Shown: positions 1 to 8,538 of the stretch, one piece after another
How positions within the stretch are numbered: the stretch's first letter is position 1
Layout: each line of letters opens with the position of its first letter
Assembly (NCBI GenBank): GCA_964604675.1
Contig: CAZSAT010000119.1
Coordinates: forward strand, 1-21,029
Direction: 5' to 3'
DNA from: CAZSAT01 sp964604675
Lineage (GTDB): Bacteria > Myxococcota_A > UBA796 > CAJQPC01
DNA: 21,029 nt
The notes under the pieces: model-generated
What the model was told of the DNA's origin: nothing
The model's input: only the letters and a program-made list of their open reading frames with translations
Database searches by the model: none
Translations under genes and position numbers: made by a program

Positions 1-661
<661 letters not shown>

Positions 662-736
662 GTGCTGCGTGTCCGCTGGCTGCAAGTGGCTGAGTTCCCC
701 GGGGTCTACCACGGGCGGGATCCGGGGGTCAATCGA

Positions 737-750
737 GGGCGCGGGCGCCC
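737..750 (-). other. Short GC hairpin after the dehydrogenase gene
   Basis: A 5-bp perfect inverted repeat (GGGCG, four-base loop, CGCCC) lies about 12 bases beyond the dehydrogenase stop codon and upstream of the Hsp70 paralogue. There is no T-run after it, so it is at best a weak attenuator or transcript end. In a sequence this GC-rich it may also be chance. Confidence 0.25.
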
Positions 751-761
751 CTGTGGCTGTC

Positions 762-1937
762 TCAGAGGTCGTAGTCGACCATGATCTTTCCGTCGAGTCG
801 GGTGGTGCTCTGCTCCAGGGCTTCGAGCACCTCCGAGAACGGGCGCCGGCTCGTGATCATCTCGGATGCGTGCATCCGTTCCCGCTCGAGGAGGCGGATG
901 ACCTGGGGGTAGCAGCCCATGCCGCAGTGACCACGGCTGCCGACGATCTTTGCGGCGCCGGTCACCAGCACATCGAGCATCACCGGGGCGCGTTCGCCGG
1001 TGCGCCCGAGGTAGATCATCTGACCACCTGGCGCGAACGCCTTCTCGATCTCGGGCATCGTGTGGAGGGCTGCGCCCGCGGCCTCCACGAGCACATCGGC
1101 CCCCCATCCACCGCTCAGCCTCCGGATGACGTCGCTCGCACTGCCGCCCGCCGCCGCGAGGGCGACCGGGTCGTGTGCTTCGTCGGCACCGCATGCCAGC
1201 GCGACGTCGAGCCGGTCCTTCACGACGTCGAAGGCCACGATGCTGGCCGCCCCGGCGGCCCGCGCGAGGGCGACCGCTCCGAGTCCGATCGGGCCGGCGC
1301 CGAAGACTGCGACGTGGTCGCCCGGCCTCATCCCGTCGCCCGCGACCCAGATGCCGTTGAAGCTGCAGCTGATGGGCTCGACCAGCGCGCCCAGCTCGAG
1401 CGCCTTGGCCGCGGAACCGGTGCGCTCCGCGATGCCGTTGAGCGACCAGCAGAAGCGCTCCTCGATCGCCACGTAGTCGGCGTAGGCGCCTGGTGCGGAG
1501 AAGCCGAGCATGTCCAGCGTAGGGCACTGGTTGGGGTGTCCGTTCCGGCAAGCCTCGCAGAGACCGCAGTGGAGCATGCCTTCGGCGGCCACGAGATCGC
1601 CGACCTTCAGGTTCTGCACCTCACGGCCCACCGCCACGACCTCGCCGGTGAACTCGTGGCCCAGCACGCACGGCAGCGCCACGGGACCGGAGAAGATGAT
1701 GTAGCCGTCCTGGTCGGTCTCGTAGCAGTGGGTGTCGCTCCCGCACACACCGCACCGTCGGACCTTGACGACCACCTGCCGGCTGGTCGGCTCGGGGTCC
1801 GGGACCGTCTCGATGGCGAACTGTGGATGCCGCCAGACGTGGCAGGCCTGGGTCGCCTTGCGGCTGTCCTTCTCCAGGGCTGTCACGGCGTAGCTGGGGC
1901 GAGGGTCCCACTCGCACTCGAGCACCAGGGCCTTCAT
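762..1937 (-). CDS. Zinc-dependent alcohol dehydrogenase, scyllo-inosose 3-dehydrogenase-like
   Basis: A 391-residue medium-chain (MDR) dehydrogenase, expected to be cytosolic and NAD(P)-dependent. The N-terminal GroES-like part shows the catalytic zinc region GVCGSDTHC and GHEFTGEVV. The structural zinc loop CGLCEACRNGHPNQC has all four cysteines. The Rossmann fold carries GAGPIGLGAVALA, and a late VGSRGHCGMG segment matches this subfamily. The N-terminus (MKALVLECEWDPRPSY) and the insertion before the catalytic cysteine resemble, from memory, the Thermotoga scyllo-inosose 3-dehydrogenase, so a cyclitol or polyol substrate is the best guess. No other inositol gene is visible in the window, so the substrate remains open; L-iditol or threonine dehydrogenase activity is an alternative. 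The start is supported by GGAG six bases upstream. It lies 25 bases after the CNNM gene and probably belongs to the same transcript. Confidence 0.93.
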   Translation of the reverse strand: MKALVLECEWDPRPSYAVTALEKDSRKATQACHVWRHPQFAIETVPDPEPTSRQVVVKVRRCGVCGSDTHCYETDQDGYIIFSGPVALPCVLGHEFTGEVVAVGREVQNLKVGDLVAAEGMLHCGLCEACRNGHPNQCPTLDMLGFSAPGAYADYVAIEERFCWSLNGIAERTGSAAKALELGALVEPISCSFNGIWVAGDGMRPGDHVAVFGAGPIGLGAVALARAAGAASIVAFDVVKDRLDVALACGADEAHDPVALAAAGGSASDVIRRLSGGWGADVLVEAAGAALHTMPEIEKAFAPGGQMIYLGRTGERAPVMLDVLVTGAAKIVGSRGHCGMGCYPQVIRLLERERMHASEMITSRRPFSEVLEALEQSTTRLDGKIMVDYDL

Positions 1938-1962
1938 CGTCGTCTCCGGGCTTGTCGAACCG

Positions 1963-3189
1963 CTATCGCTGCCGGCGCTTCCGTGACAGGCGGACCTCGA
2001 GGATGGCGCGGTCGTTGGCCTTCACGATGGTCAGCCGCCACGAGGGCAGCTCCACCACCTCGTCCACCTTGGGGACCCGCCCGAGCCGAGACAGCAGGAA
2101 GCCGGCCAGGGTCTCGTAGTCGCCATCTGGCAGGTGGAAGCCCAGCTTCTCCTCGAGGGGCTCCTTCTCCAGCCGTGCGCTGACCACCCACTCACCGTCG
2201 GCCACAGAACGGATGCCGGGCTGCCGACGGTCCGACTCGTCCGAGATGTCGCCCACGATCTCTTCGAGCAGATCCTCCCGGGTGACGAGGCCCACGGCGC
2301 CGCCGTATTCGTCCACGGCCATCGCGAGGTGCTTCCGCTCCCTGCGGAACTCCAGGAACAGCTCCTCGACCCGCTTGGACTCCGGCACGAACTTGGGTGT
2401 GCGCATCACGTCGCGCACCGGGGTGTCGAGGTCCACCAGGTGGAGGAGATCGGCGGTGTGCACCACGCCTGTCACAGCGTCGACGCGCTGCTGGTAGATG
2501 GGCAGGCGGGAGTGTCCGTGTTCGTTCATGGTCGCGATGGCGGCCCGGGCCGGAGCCGACTCCTCGAGCATCACGACGTCGATGAGGGGGACCATGGCCT
2601 CCTCGACGCGCGCCTCGGTGAAGGCGAACACCCTTCGGATGAGCGCCTTGTCCTCCTTGTCGATCGCGACGTGTCCGCCGCCACGCAGGAGTCGGAGGAT
2701 GTCTTCGCGGCTCACGACCCCGGCGGGTGCGTCGCCGACCAGCAGGCGCTCGAGGAACTCGAGCACGATGAGCGCGGGCGAAAACGCCCAGGAGAAGAAC
2801 CTCAGCGGGTAGATGACGACCGGTGCGATGCGGTCAGCGTGGTGCTGGTACACGCTCTTGGGCACGAGCTCCCCCAACACGAGCACCAGGGGAACAGCGA
2901 GCACGACGGCGGCGGCGTCGCCGTAGTCGGGCCACAACCGAACGAGCGCGAGGGTGCTCAGGGTCGTGGTGGCCACCACGCTGATGTTGGTGCCCACGAG
3001 ACAGGTTCCGAGCAGGTAGCTCGGTCGATCGAGCATCGCGAGCACGTGGCGTGCGCCACGGTGCCCCTCTTCCGCCCGCGCGCGAAGCCGCTGGCGGTCG
3101 GCGCTGACCACGGCGATCTCGCTGCCCGAGAAGAAGCCTTCCAGGGCGATGAACAGGGGCATGAGTGCCAGCAGCGTCCACGGTGACAT
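1963..3189 (-). CDS. CNNM/CBS/CorC-family membrane protein (copy 1), probable metal-ion efflux
   Basis: A 408-residue integral inner-membrane protein of the HlyC/CorC (CNNM) family, linked to Mg2+/Co2+ export or resistance. The N-terminal DUF21/CNNM domain (residues 1 to ~150) has the FFSGSE signature near 19-24, hydrophobic helices and GELVPKS at about 106-112. A CBS pair follows (~195-315), with MVPLIDVV starting CBS1 and DEYGGAVGLVTREDLLEEIVGDI in CBS2. The C-terminal CorC/HlyC transporter-associated domain (~330-408) includes LPDGDYETLAGFLL. The frame stays open for 80 codons upstream, but that stretch is Arg-rich and overlaps the previous gene. The ATG at 3189 gives the normal CNNM N-terminus and overlaps the preceding stop by one base (TGATG), indicating translational coupling. 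The exact ion cannot be read from sequence. Confidence 0.93.
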   Translation of the reverse strand: MSPWTLLALMPLFIALEGFFSGSEIAVVSADRQRLRARAEEGHRGARHVLAMLDRPSYLLGTCLVGTNISVVATTTLSTLALVRLWPDYGDAAAVVLAVPLVLVLGELVPKSVYQHHADRIAPVVIYPLRFFSWAFSPALIVLEFLERLLVGDAPAGVVSREDILRLLRGGGHVAIDKEDKALIRRVFAFTEARVEEAMVPLIDVVMLEESAPARAAIATMNEHGHSRLPIYQQRVDAVTGVVHTADLLHLVDLDTPVRDVMRTPKFVPESKRVEELFLEFRRERKHLAMAVDEYGGAVGLVTREDLLEEIVGDISDESDRRQPGIRSVADGEWVVSARLEKEPLEEKLGFHLPDGDYETLAGFLLSRLGRVPKVDEVVELPSWRLTIVKANDRAILEVRLSRKRRQR

Positions 3190-4496
3190 CAGGCCTCGAT
3201 TGGCCGAGGGCGGCGACGGGGTCGGATCTCGAGCTCGACGACGCGGCGCTCCTCCACGCTCGTGACGACGAACGCGAGGCCATCGTGTTGGACCTCCTCT
3301 CCTTCTTCCGGCACGTGCCCGAGCATGGAGAGCACGAAGCCCGCCACGGTGTGGTAGTCGCCTTCGGGCAGGCTGAGGCCGGTCTCGTCTTCGAAGTCGC
3401 TGACGTCCATCGCACCACTCACGGTCCACATGTCCGGCTGGGTGCGGTCGATCTCGTCCGAGTCCTCGTCGTCGGCGAGCTCACCGACCAGCTCTCCGAG
3501 CAGGTCGTCGAGGGTCACGAGGCCGACGATGCTGCCGTGCTCGTCCACCACGAGGGCGAGGTGCATCCTCTGGCCTTGGAACTCGCGGAGCAGGTCGTCG
3601 GCCGGCTTGGTGGTGGGCACGAAGTACGGGTCGTGCAGCAGGCTCCGTATCTGGCGGATTCCTGGGGGACTCTGGCCGCGGTAGCGCAGGAGTTCCTTGG
3701 CCACCAGCACGCCGATGATGTCGTCGGGACGGCCGGCGTAGACGGGGATGCGGGAGGTTCGGTACGTCCGGACCAGATCGAGCAAGCGGTCGTAGCCGAG
3801 GTGGATCGGCGCGCTGATGATGTCGGGCCGCGGCGTCATCAGCCGCGACACGGGGAGGTCGGCGAACTCGAACACCCGGTGGATGATCTCCTGCTCGACC
3901 GGTCGGATCGTGCCCCCCTCGAGGCCCTCGTCGATCAACTCCCGAAAGGCCTCTTCCCTCAGCCCGCCTCGCCCATCGTGCTCGCTCGCCCCGAGGCGAC
4001 GGATGACCCCGCGGGCCACCATGCCCAGCACGGCGCGCGCCGGGGTGGTGACCCAGGCCCACAGGCTCAAGGGGCGCGCAACGAAGCGTGTCCAACGCGC
4101 CGCGTGGCGCAGCGCGAAGGTCTTGGGCAGCACCTCGCCGAAGACGATCAACAAGGGCGTGGCCACGAGCACGTTGAGCCATGGCCGCTCTGGCGACCAC
4201 GCCAACAGCGCGGTGGCGCAGACAGCCGAGATCGACACGTTGACCAGCTCGTTGCCCATCAGGAGGGCGGCCAGCGTGCGCGGAGGTCGTTCGAGCAGCC
4301 GCGCGATGCGCGGTCCGAGGCGGGTGTGCTGCTGCAGCGTCTCCCGCTCCACGGGCTGGAGCGAGAAGAGCGCGGTCTCGGAGCCCGAGAAGAACGCCGA
4401 GAGCACGAGCAGCGCGACCACCAGCCCGATGATGGGACCCGCTGCAGCGCTGCCTTCCGTCGCCGACATCACCACCAGCAGCACGCTGGTGTTCAC
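3189..4496 (-). CDS. CNNM/CBS/CorC-family membrane protein (copy 2), probable metal-ion efflux
   Basis: A 435-residue paralogue of the next gene with the same order of parts. The CNNM/DUF21 membrane domain (~20-170) shows AFFSGSETALFSL and GEVLPKT near 120-126. CBS1 starts at MTPRPDI near residue 220, CBS2 holds DEHGSIVGLVTLDDLLGELVG near 318-338, and the CorC domain contains LPEGDYHTVAGFVLS. The start is a GTG that overlaps the thiL stop in a GTGA tetramer, so translation is probably coupled. It is clearly diverged from copy 1, suggesting an old duplication and possibly a heteromeric pair, since CNNM/CorC proteins are known to dimerise through the membrane and CBS domains. The role in ion export is inferred from the family. 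Confidence 0.93.
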   Translation of the reverse strand: MNTSVLLVVMSATEGSAAAGPIIGLVVALLVLSAFFSGSETALFSLQPVERETLQQHTRLGPRIARLLERPPRTLAALLMGNELVNVSISAVCATALLAWSPERPWLNVLVATPLLIVFGEVLPKTFALRHAARWTRFVARPLSLWAWVTTPARAVLGMVARGVIRRLGASEHDGRGGLREEAFRELIDEGLEGGTIRPVEQEIIHRVFEFADLPVSRLMTPRPDIISAPIHLGYDRLLDLVRTYRTSRIPVYAGRPDDIIGVLVAKELLRYRGQSPPGIRQIRSLLHDPYFVPTTKPADDLLREFQGQRMHLALVVDEHGSIVGLVTLDDLLGELVGELADDEDSDEIDRTQPDMWTVSGAMDVSDFEDETGLSLPEGDYHTVAGFVLSMLGHVPEEGEEVQHDGLAFVVTSVEERRVVELEIRPRRRPRPIEA

Positions 4497-5428
4497 GCTT
4501 CGGCTCCGAAGTGGGTCCAGGCTGCTGGCCAGGCCCCCCCGTCGAGGTGGACGTCTGAGCCCGAGGTCAGAGCACCGATTCGGGTCAGGCGGAGGTCCAG
4601 AGCGCGTCCGAGGCGCGCGACCGCCTCGCGGTGTCTCGGCGCGGCTGAGAAGAGGAGCTGGTAGTCCTCACCGAAGCTCACCGCCCAGGAAGGATCCGCG
4701 CCGGACCTCGCGAAGGCGCTGCTGACCGGTACGGCGGAGCTGTCGATCGCGGCCCCGACTCCACTGGCGCGGCACAGGCGGAGGAGGTCCGTAGCGAGTC
4801 CGTCGCTCAGGTCCATCGCGGCGGTGGCGAGACCGTGCTCGGCCAGCGCTGGACCGAGGTGAAGGGGTGGCTGGGGGCGGGCGTGCGCCGCCCACAAGCT
4901 GTCGGGGGGGTGCTCGAGGAGGAAGCCCGCCGCTGCGTCTCCGAGCATCCCGCTGACCCAGACATCGTCGTGCGCCTCGCCGCCACACCTCCTGAGGGCT
5001 CGATCGGGTGCCACGGTGCCCCCGACGCTGAGCCCGACGACCTTCGGGCCCGGACTCCGGGTCGTGTCGCCGCCGACGAGCGTGAGGCCGGCGCGGTCGA
5101 GACCAGCATGGAGGCCTGCCCGGAAGGCCTCGAGCCACGCCGGGTCGATGGGCTGGGGCAGGCTGACGGACAAGAGGGCCCAACGCGGAACGGCACCCAT
5201 CGCCGCGAGGTCGCTGGCGTTCACCATGACGGCCTTGAAGCCCAGGTCTTCCGGGCCCTGCCGGCCATCCCAATGCACGCCCTCGACCAGCAGGTCCGTG
5301 CTGAGCGCCGTGCCGTCATCCAGCACCGCGCAGTCGTCGCCTGGACCGATCGCCAACCATGCTGGCGGGTCGGTGGCCGTGCGGGTGAGCAGGGTCACGA
5401 CCTGGTGTTCGTCGGGCTCGTCGGGCAT
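4493..5428 (-). CDS. thiL: Thiamine-monophosphate kinase
   Basis: Phosphorylates thiamine monophosphate to the coenzyme thiamine diphosphate using ATP; cytosolic. At 311 residues it is close to the E. coli enzyme length. Conserved blocks are in order: IGPGDDCAVL (Mg-ATP site, 27-36), STDLLVEGVHW (43-53), KAVMVNASDLAAMGA (65-79), VGGDTTRS (118-125), MDLSDGLATDLLRL (205-218) and FGEDYQLLF (252-260). The ATG at 5428 gives an N-terminus in family register. The frame is open upstream, but that sequence falls inside the preceding gene. There is no clear Shine-Dalgarno, and the gap after the LppC-like gene is 20 bases. It overlaps the following CNNM gene by four bases. No other thiamine gene is in the window, so its place here reflects operon packing rather than a thiamine cluster. 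Confidence 0.96.
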   Translation of the reverse strand: MPDEPDEHQVVTLLTRTATDPPAWLAIGPGDDCAVLDDGTALSTDLLVEGVHWDGRQGPEDLGFKAVMVNASDLAAMGAVPRWALLSVSLPQPIDPAWLEAFRAGLHAGLDRAGLTLVGGDTTRSPGPKVVGLSVGGTVAPDRALRRCGGEAHDDVWVSGMLGDAAAGFLLEHPPDSLWAAHARPQPPLHLGPALAEHGLATAAMDLSDGLATDLLRLCRASGVGAAIDSSAVPVSSAFARSGADPSWAVSFGEDYQLLFSAAPRHREAVARLGRALDLRLTRIGALTSGSDVHLDGGAWPAAWTHFGAEA

Positions 5429-5448
5429 CAACGTGAGCCCATAGCTTA

Positions 5449-7413
5449 CTACGGCGTGGCGTCGGCCGGTTCTTCCGGCTCCACCGGTCGGATGGCGCGC
5501 TCTGCGCCGCTGACCGTCTGGGTGCTCTCGTTCACCACCGTGAACACCGTCAACCGCCAGTCCACCTGCCGCTCGTCGTCGAACTGGCCGCCGCCGGCCA
5601 CCGGCGCCGACACGTGGGCGCCAGCCAGCGCCTCTCGCCAGGCCTCGCGGTCCGGCGGCTCGTTGCGCGCCACCGTGGCGATGAGCCGGGCGGCGTCGTA
5701 GGCGGCAGCCTCGAGGATCCCCGGGCTCCGGTCGTAGACGCCCCGGTACGTGGCTCGGAACGGATCCTCGGGGGACTCCGCCCACGGGTCGAAGTTGTTC
5801 ACGAAGTAGCCGTCCACGAGGTACTTCCCGCCGGTCTTGGCCAGCTCGGGGTTGTGCCAGCCGTTCAGCCCGAGCAGCGGAACGGGGTCCACGGCCAGCT
5901 TCGGCGTGAAGCTGCCGATGGCGAACTCCTCGTAGGCGAGGGAGCCCGCCACCAGGCTGACGCGCCGGTGTCCGTCGGGCACGAAGATCGCCTCGAAGTC
6001 CATGATGGGCGGGAGGACCACCTTCGCGGGGTCGAAGTGGCTCTCCTCGGCCTCCTTGCGCAGGCGCCAGAGCTCGTTCTTGCGGGCCTCGTAGTCTTTC
6101 TCGCCCAGCTTCTGTGCGGCGTCGCGGAAGTCGGTGGCCGCCGGGTCGTAGAGCACCACGTCGGTGATCTCGGCACCGCGCTCGACCGCCGCTTCGTGGA
6201 AGGCGTCGCGTGCCGACGTGCCGTAGCTCGAGTCGGGGGCGAGGATGGCGTACTTCTGAAGTCCGAGCTCCCCCAGCGTGTAGTCCAGCAGGGCGTCGAC
6301 CTGTTGTTCGACGGTGAGCATGCCGCGGAACACGTGGTCGCGGTCCTCGGTCAGGTGCGGGGCCTTGGAGAGCGAGAGCATCGGCACGCCTGCTGCCTGG
6401 GCGTCGTCGGCAAGCGCGACGGCGACCTCGCTCAGCAGGGGGCCCATCACCGCCGCCACGCCCTCGTCGAGCACGAGCTCCTCGAAGGCTGCGCGAGCCG
6501 GCTCCACGGCGCCTTCGGTGTCCCGGAACACGAGCACGGTGCCGCTGCCTTCCACGGCGAGCTCGATCGCGTCGCGCAGCTGACCACCGGACGGGCCGTA
6601 GGTGCCGGTGAGCGGGAGCAGCACGCCCACCTTGCGGGGGCTGTAGGGGTCGTTCACGGTGGCGCGCCGCAGGATCCAGTCCGCTTCGACGCCGTGGGCG
6701 GAGTCGGGGAACATCTCGAGCAGGGCGTTCGCCAGCTCCTGTGCTCGACCGAAGTCGCGGGCGGCCAGCGCGGCACGGGCGCGATCGATCGCCGCTTCCT
6801 CGGTGGAGGCGTCGGGGTCACCCTCGGAGGCCGAGGAGGCCAGCTGTTGCTCGCTGAGCAGGTGGGCGAGGCTGCGTCGCACGCGACTGGCCACCACAGG
6901 GTCCGCCTGAGCATACGCCAAGGCCTTGCGGGCGTGCTCGCGCACATCACCCTCGGTCTCCAACGCGAGGATGCGGTGGCGGTCGGCGTTCATGGTGTCC
7001 GGGACCCCGGCGGGGTTCACCAGGTCCAAGGTGCCCAGCGTGTTGGCGTTGGGGGCGATCGCGTGGTTGAGGAGTGCGATCCCCAGCACGCCGGCATCCC
7101 GCCATTCGCTGCTCTCGTGCTCTCGGACGAGCACTTCGAAGTGGTCACGCGCGGTGGCGGCGTCGCCGGCCAGGCGCCTCTGCTCGCCGGCATGCAGCCG
7201 GACCGCAGGCATCAGCTCGGGAGTCTCGCCGTCGACCAGGTACTGCTCGAGCATGGCGATCGCGGCGAGCCGGTCCTCCGCGGACAGCGCGAGGGCCTGG
7301 CGCACGATCGCGGGCTCCTCGAGCGGTTCGCCGCGCTTCCTCCGTGCGTCGGCGTCCGCGGGTAGGAGCAGCAGAGCGAGGATGAGCGCCGCCACGGCGC
7401 GCCAGAAGCTCAT
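5449..7413 (-). CDS. LppC/LpoA-like periplasmic penicillin-binding-protein activator or substrate-binding protein
   Basis: A 654-residue exported protein. Residues 1-22 form a signal peptide (MSFWRAVAALILALLLLPADADA) without a lipobox cysteine, so a soluble periplasmic product is expected. Residues ~30-250 are helical and TPR-like, with alternating Ala/Leu/Arg helices. From about residue 260 a type 1 periplasmic-binding fold begins with RKVGVLLPLTGTYG, followed by AVMGPLLSEVA, PMLSLSKAPHL and ILAPDSSYG. This helical-plus-PBP1 order is that of LpoA/LppC, the activator of class A penicillin-binding proteins; a branched-amino-acid-type binding protein is the alternative. A charged insert (residues ~430-465) separates the lobes. 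The start is fixed by the ATGA overlap with dnaJ. Because LpoA in E. coli is a lipoprotein, the missing lipobox is a real difference. Confidence 0.85.
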   Translation of the reverse strand: MSFWRAVAALILALLLLPADADARRKRGEPLEEPAIVRQALALSAEDRLAAIAMLEQYLVDGETPELMPAVRLHAGEQRRLAGDAATARDHFEVLVREHESSEWRDAGVLGIALLNHAIAPNANTLGTLDLVNPAGVPDTMNADRHRILALETEGDVREHARKALAYAQADPVVASRVRRSLAHLLSEQQLASSASEGDPDASTEEAAIDRARAALAARDFGRAQELANALLEMFPDSAHGVEADWILRRATVNDPYSPRKVGVLLPLTGTYGPSGGQLRDAIELAVEGSGTVLVFRDTEGAVEPARAAFEELVLDEGVAAVMGPLLSEVAVALADDAQAAGVPMLSLSKAPHLTEDRDHVFRGMLTVEQQVDALLDYTLGELGLQKYAILAPDSSYGTSARDAFHEAAVERGAEITDVVLYDPAATDFRDAAQKLGEKDYEARKNELWRLRKEAEESHFDPAKVVLPPIMDFEAIFVPDGHRRVSLVAGSLAYEEFAIGSFTPKLAVDPVPLLGLNGWHNPELAKTGGKYLVDGYFVNNFDPWAESPEDPFRATYRGVYDRSPGILEAAAYDAARLIATVARNEPPDREAWREALAGAHVSAPVAGGGQFDDERQVDWRLTVFTVVNESTQTVSGAERAIRPVEPEEPADATP

Positions 7414-8519
7414 GTCTGTCGGTCCTCGATGGCCTTGTCGAAGGCCTGTCGACGGGGGTGGTTGTGCGCGGTCGACGAGCTGTCGAAGCGACGCAACAGC
7501 TCGATCTGCTCGCTGGCGAGCGCCTGCGGGATCTCCACCACGACCTTCAGGTGCAGGTCGCCCTTGCCGCGCTTCTCGCGGCGGGGGAGTCCTTGCCCGC
7601 TGAGGCGCAGCAGCTTCCCGGTGGCGGTGCCCGTCGGGATCTTGATCTGGGTGGTTCCGGTCAGGGTCGGCACCGTGACGGCGCCTCCGAGCACGGCCTC
7701 GGCCAGGGTGATCGGCACGTCGCAGATGAGGTCGGGACCTCGTCGGCGGAAGAGGGGGTGATCGGCGACGGTCACGATGACCAACAGGTCGCCCGCCGAG
7801 GCTTCGCCCTTGGGCGCGTTGCCCCGGCCTCGGAGCTTCAGCTTCTGGCCCGTGGCGACACCGGGGGGCACCTTCACCTTGAGGCGATCTTCGACGCCGT
7901 GACGGCCCTCCCCGTCGCACCGAGAACAGCGCTTGACGAGCACGAAGCCGCGCCCGTCGCAGCGGGCGCAGTCCTGTCGGAAGAGCCGGCGTGTTCCGCT
8001 CCGGCCGCTGCCGTCGCAGCCGTCGCAGGTCTTCTTGCCGTCGTTGGGGTCGGCGCCGTCGCCGTTGCAGCGCTTGCAGCCGACCTGCCGCGGGACCGTG
8101 ATGAGCTTCTCGCCGCCGACGGCGACCTCTTCGAGCGACAGCGTGAGCGTGTACCGCAGGTCTTCGCCAGCGCTGCCGCGTCGCTTCTTCCTGAAGAGCC
8201 CCCCAAGGGTCTCGCCCACGAACTCGGACAGCTCGTCGGGCGTCGGAGGCTGGCCGTTCGGCTTGTAGAACGGACCGAGGCGGTCGAACTTGATGCGCTC
8301 TTCAGGGTCTCCGAGCACCTCCCAGGCCTCGACGATCTCGCGGAACCGGGCGTCTGCGTCGAGATCGTCCGGGTTGCGATCCGGATGGTAGGCGAGCGCG
8401 AGCTTCCGGAAGGCCTTCTTCAGCTCGTCCGGGGTAGCGTTCTTCTTCACGCCGAGGACGTTGTAGTAGTCGCGCCGCACGTCGGGGGCGTAACACCGTG
8501 GGTGTTGGGCGGCGTCCAT
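7410..8519 (-). CDS. dnaJ: DnaJ-type Hsp40 co-chaperone with zinc fingers
   Basis: J-domain co-chaperone that delivers substrates to DnaK and stimulates its ATPase; 369 residues, cytosolic. The J domain (about 17-80) contains DYYNVLGV and the essential HPD at 45-47. The zinc-binding domain has four CxxCxGxG repeats (CKRCNGDG, CDGCDGSG, CARCDGRG, CSRCDGEG, residues ~148-205). The C-terminal beta-sandwich domains include VPPGVATGQKLKLRGRG and DLLVIVTVADHPLFRRRG. The linker after the J domain (about 82-118) is not the usual Gly/Phe-rich stretch but is Lys/Arg, Pro and Glu rich. A short tail of about 15 residues precedes the J domain if the ATG at 8519 is used; a GTG at the VRRDYY residues is an alternative start. 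It lies 19 bases after dnaK and overlaps the LppC-like gene by ATGA. Confidence 0.95.
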   Translation of the reverse strand: MDAAQHPRCYAPDVRRDYYNVLGVKKNATPDELKKAFRKLALAYHPDRNPDDLDADARFREIVEAWEVLGDPEERIKFDRLGPFYKPNGQPPTPDELSEFVGETLGGLFRKKRRGSAGEDLRYTLTLSLEEVAVGGEKLITVPRQVGCKRCNGDGADPNDGKKTCDGCDGSGRSGTRRLFRQDCARCDGRGFVLVKRCSRCDGEGRHGVEDRLKVKVPPGVATGQKLKLRGRGNAPKGEASAGDLLVIVTVADHPLFRRRGPDLICDVPITLAEAVLGGAVTVPTLTGTTQIKIPTGTATGKLLRLSGQGLPRREKRGKGDLHLKVVVEIPQALASEQIELLRRFDSSSTAHNHPRRQAFDKAIEDRQT

Positions 8520-8538
8520 CGCCGCCGAGCATCGTCCG

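Noticed and set aside
3190..3429. 80-codon N-terminal extension of the first CNNM protein
   Set aside because: Arg-rich, overlaps the upstream CNNM coding sequence, and the ATG at 3189 gives the family N-terminus with a TGATG junction.
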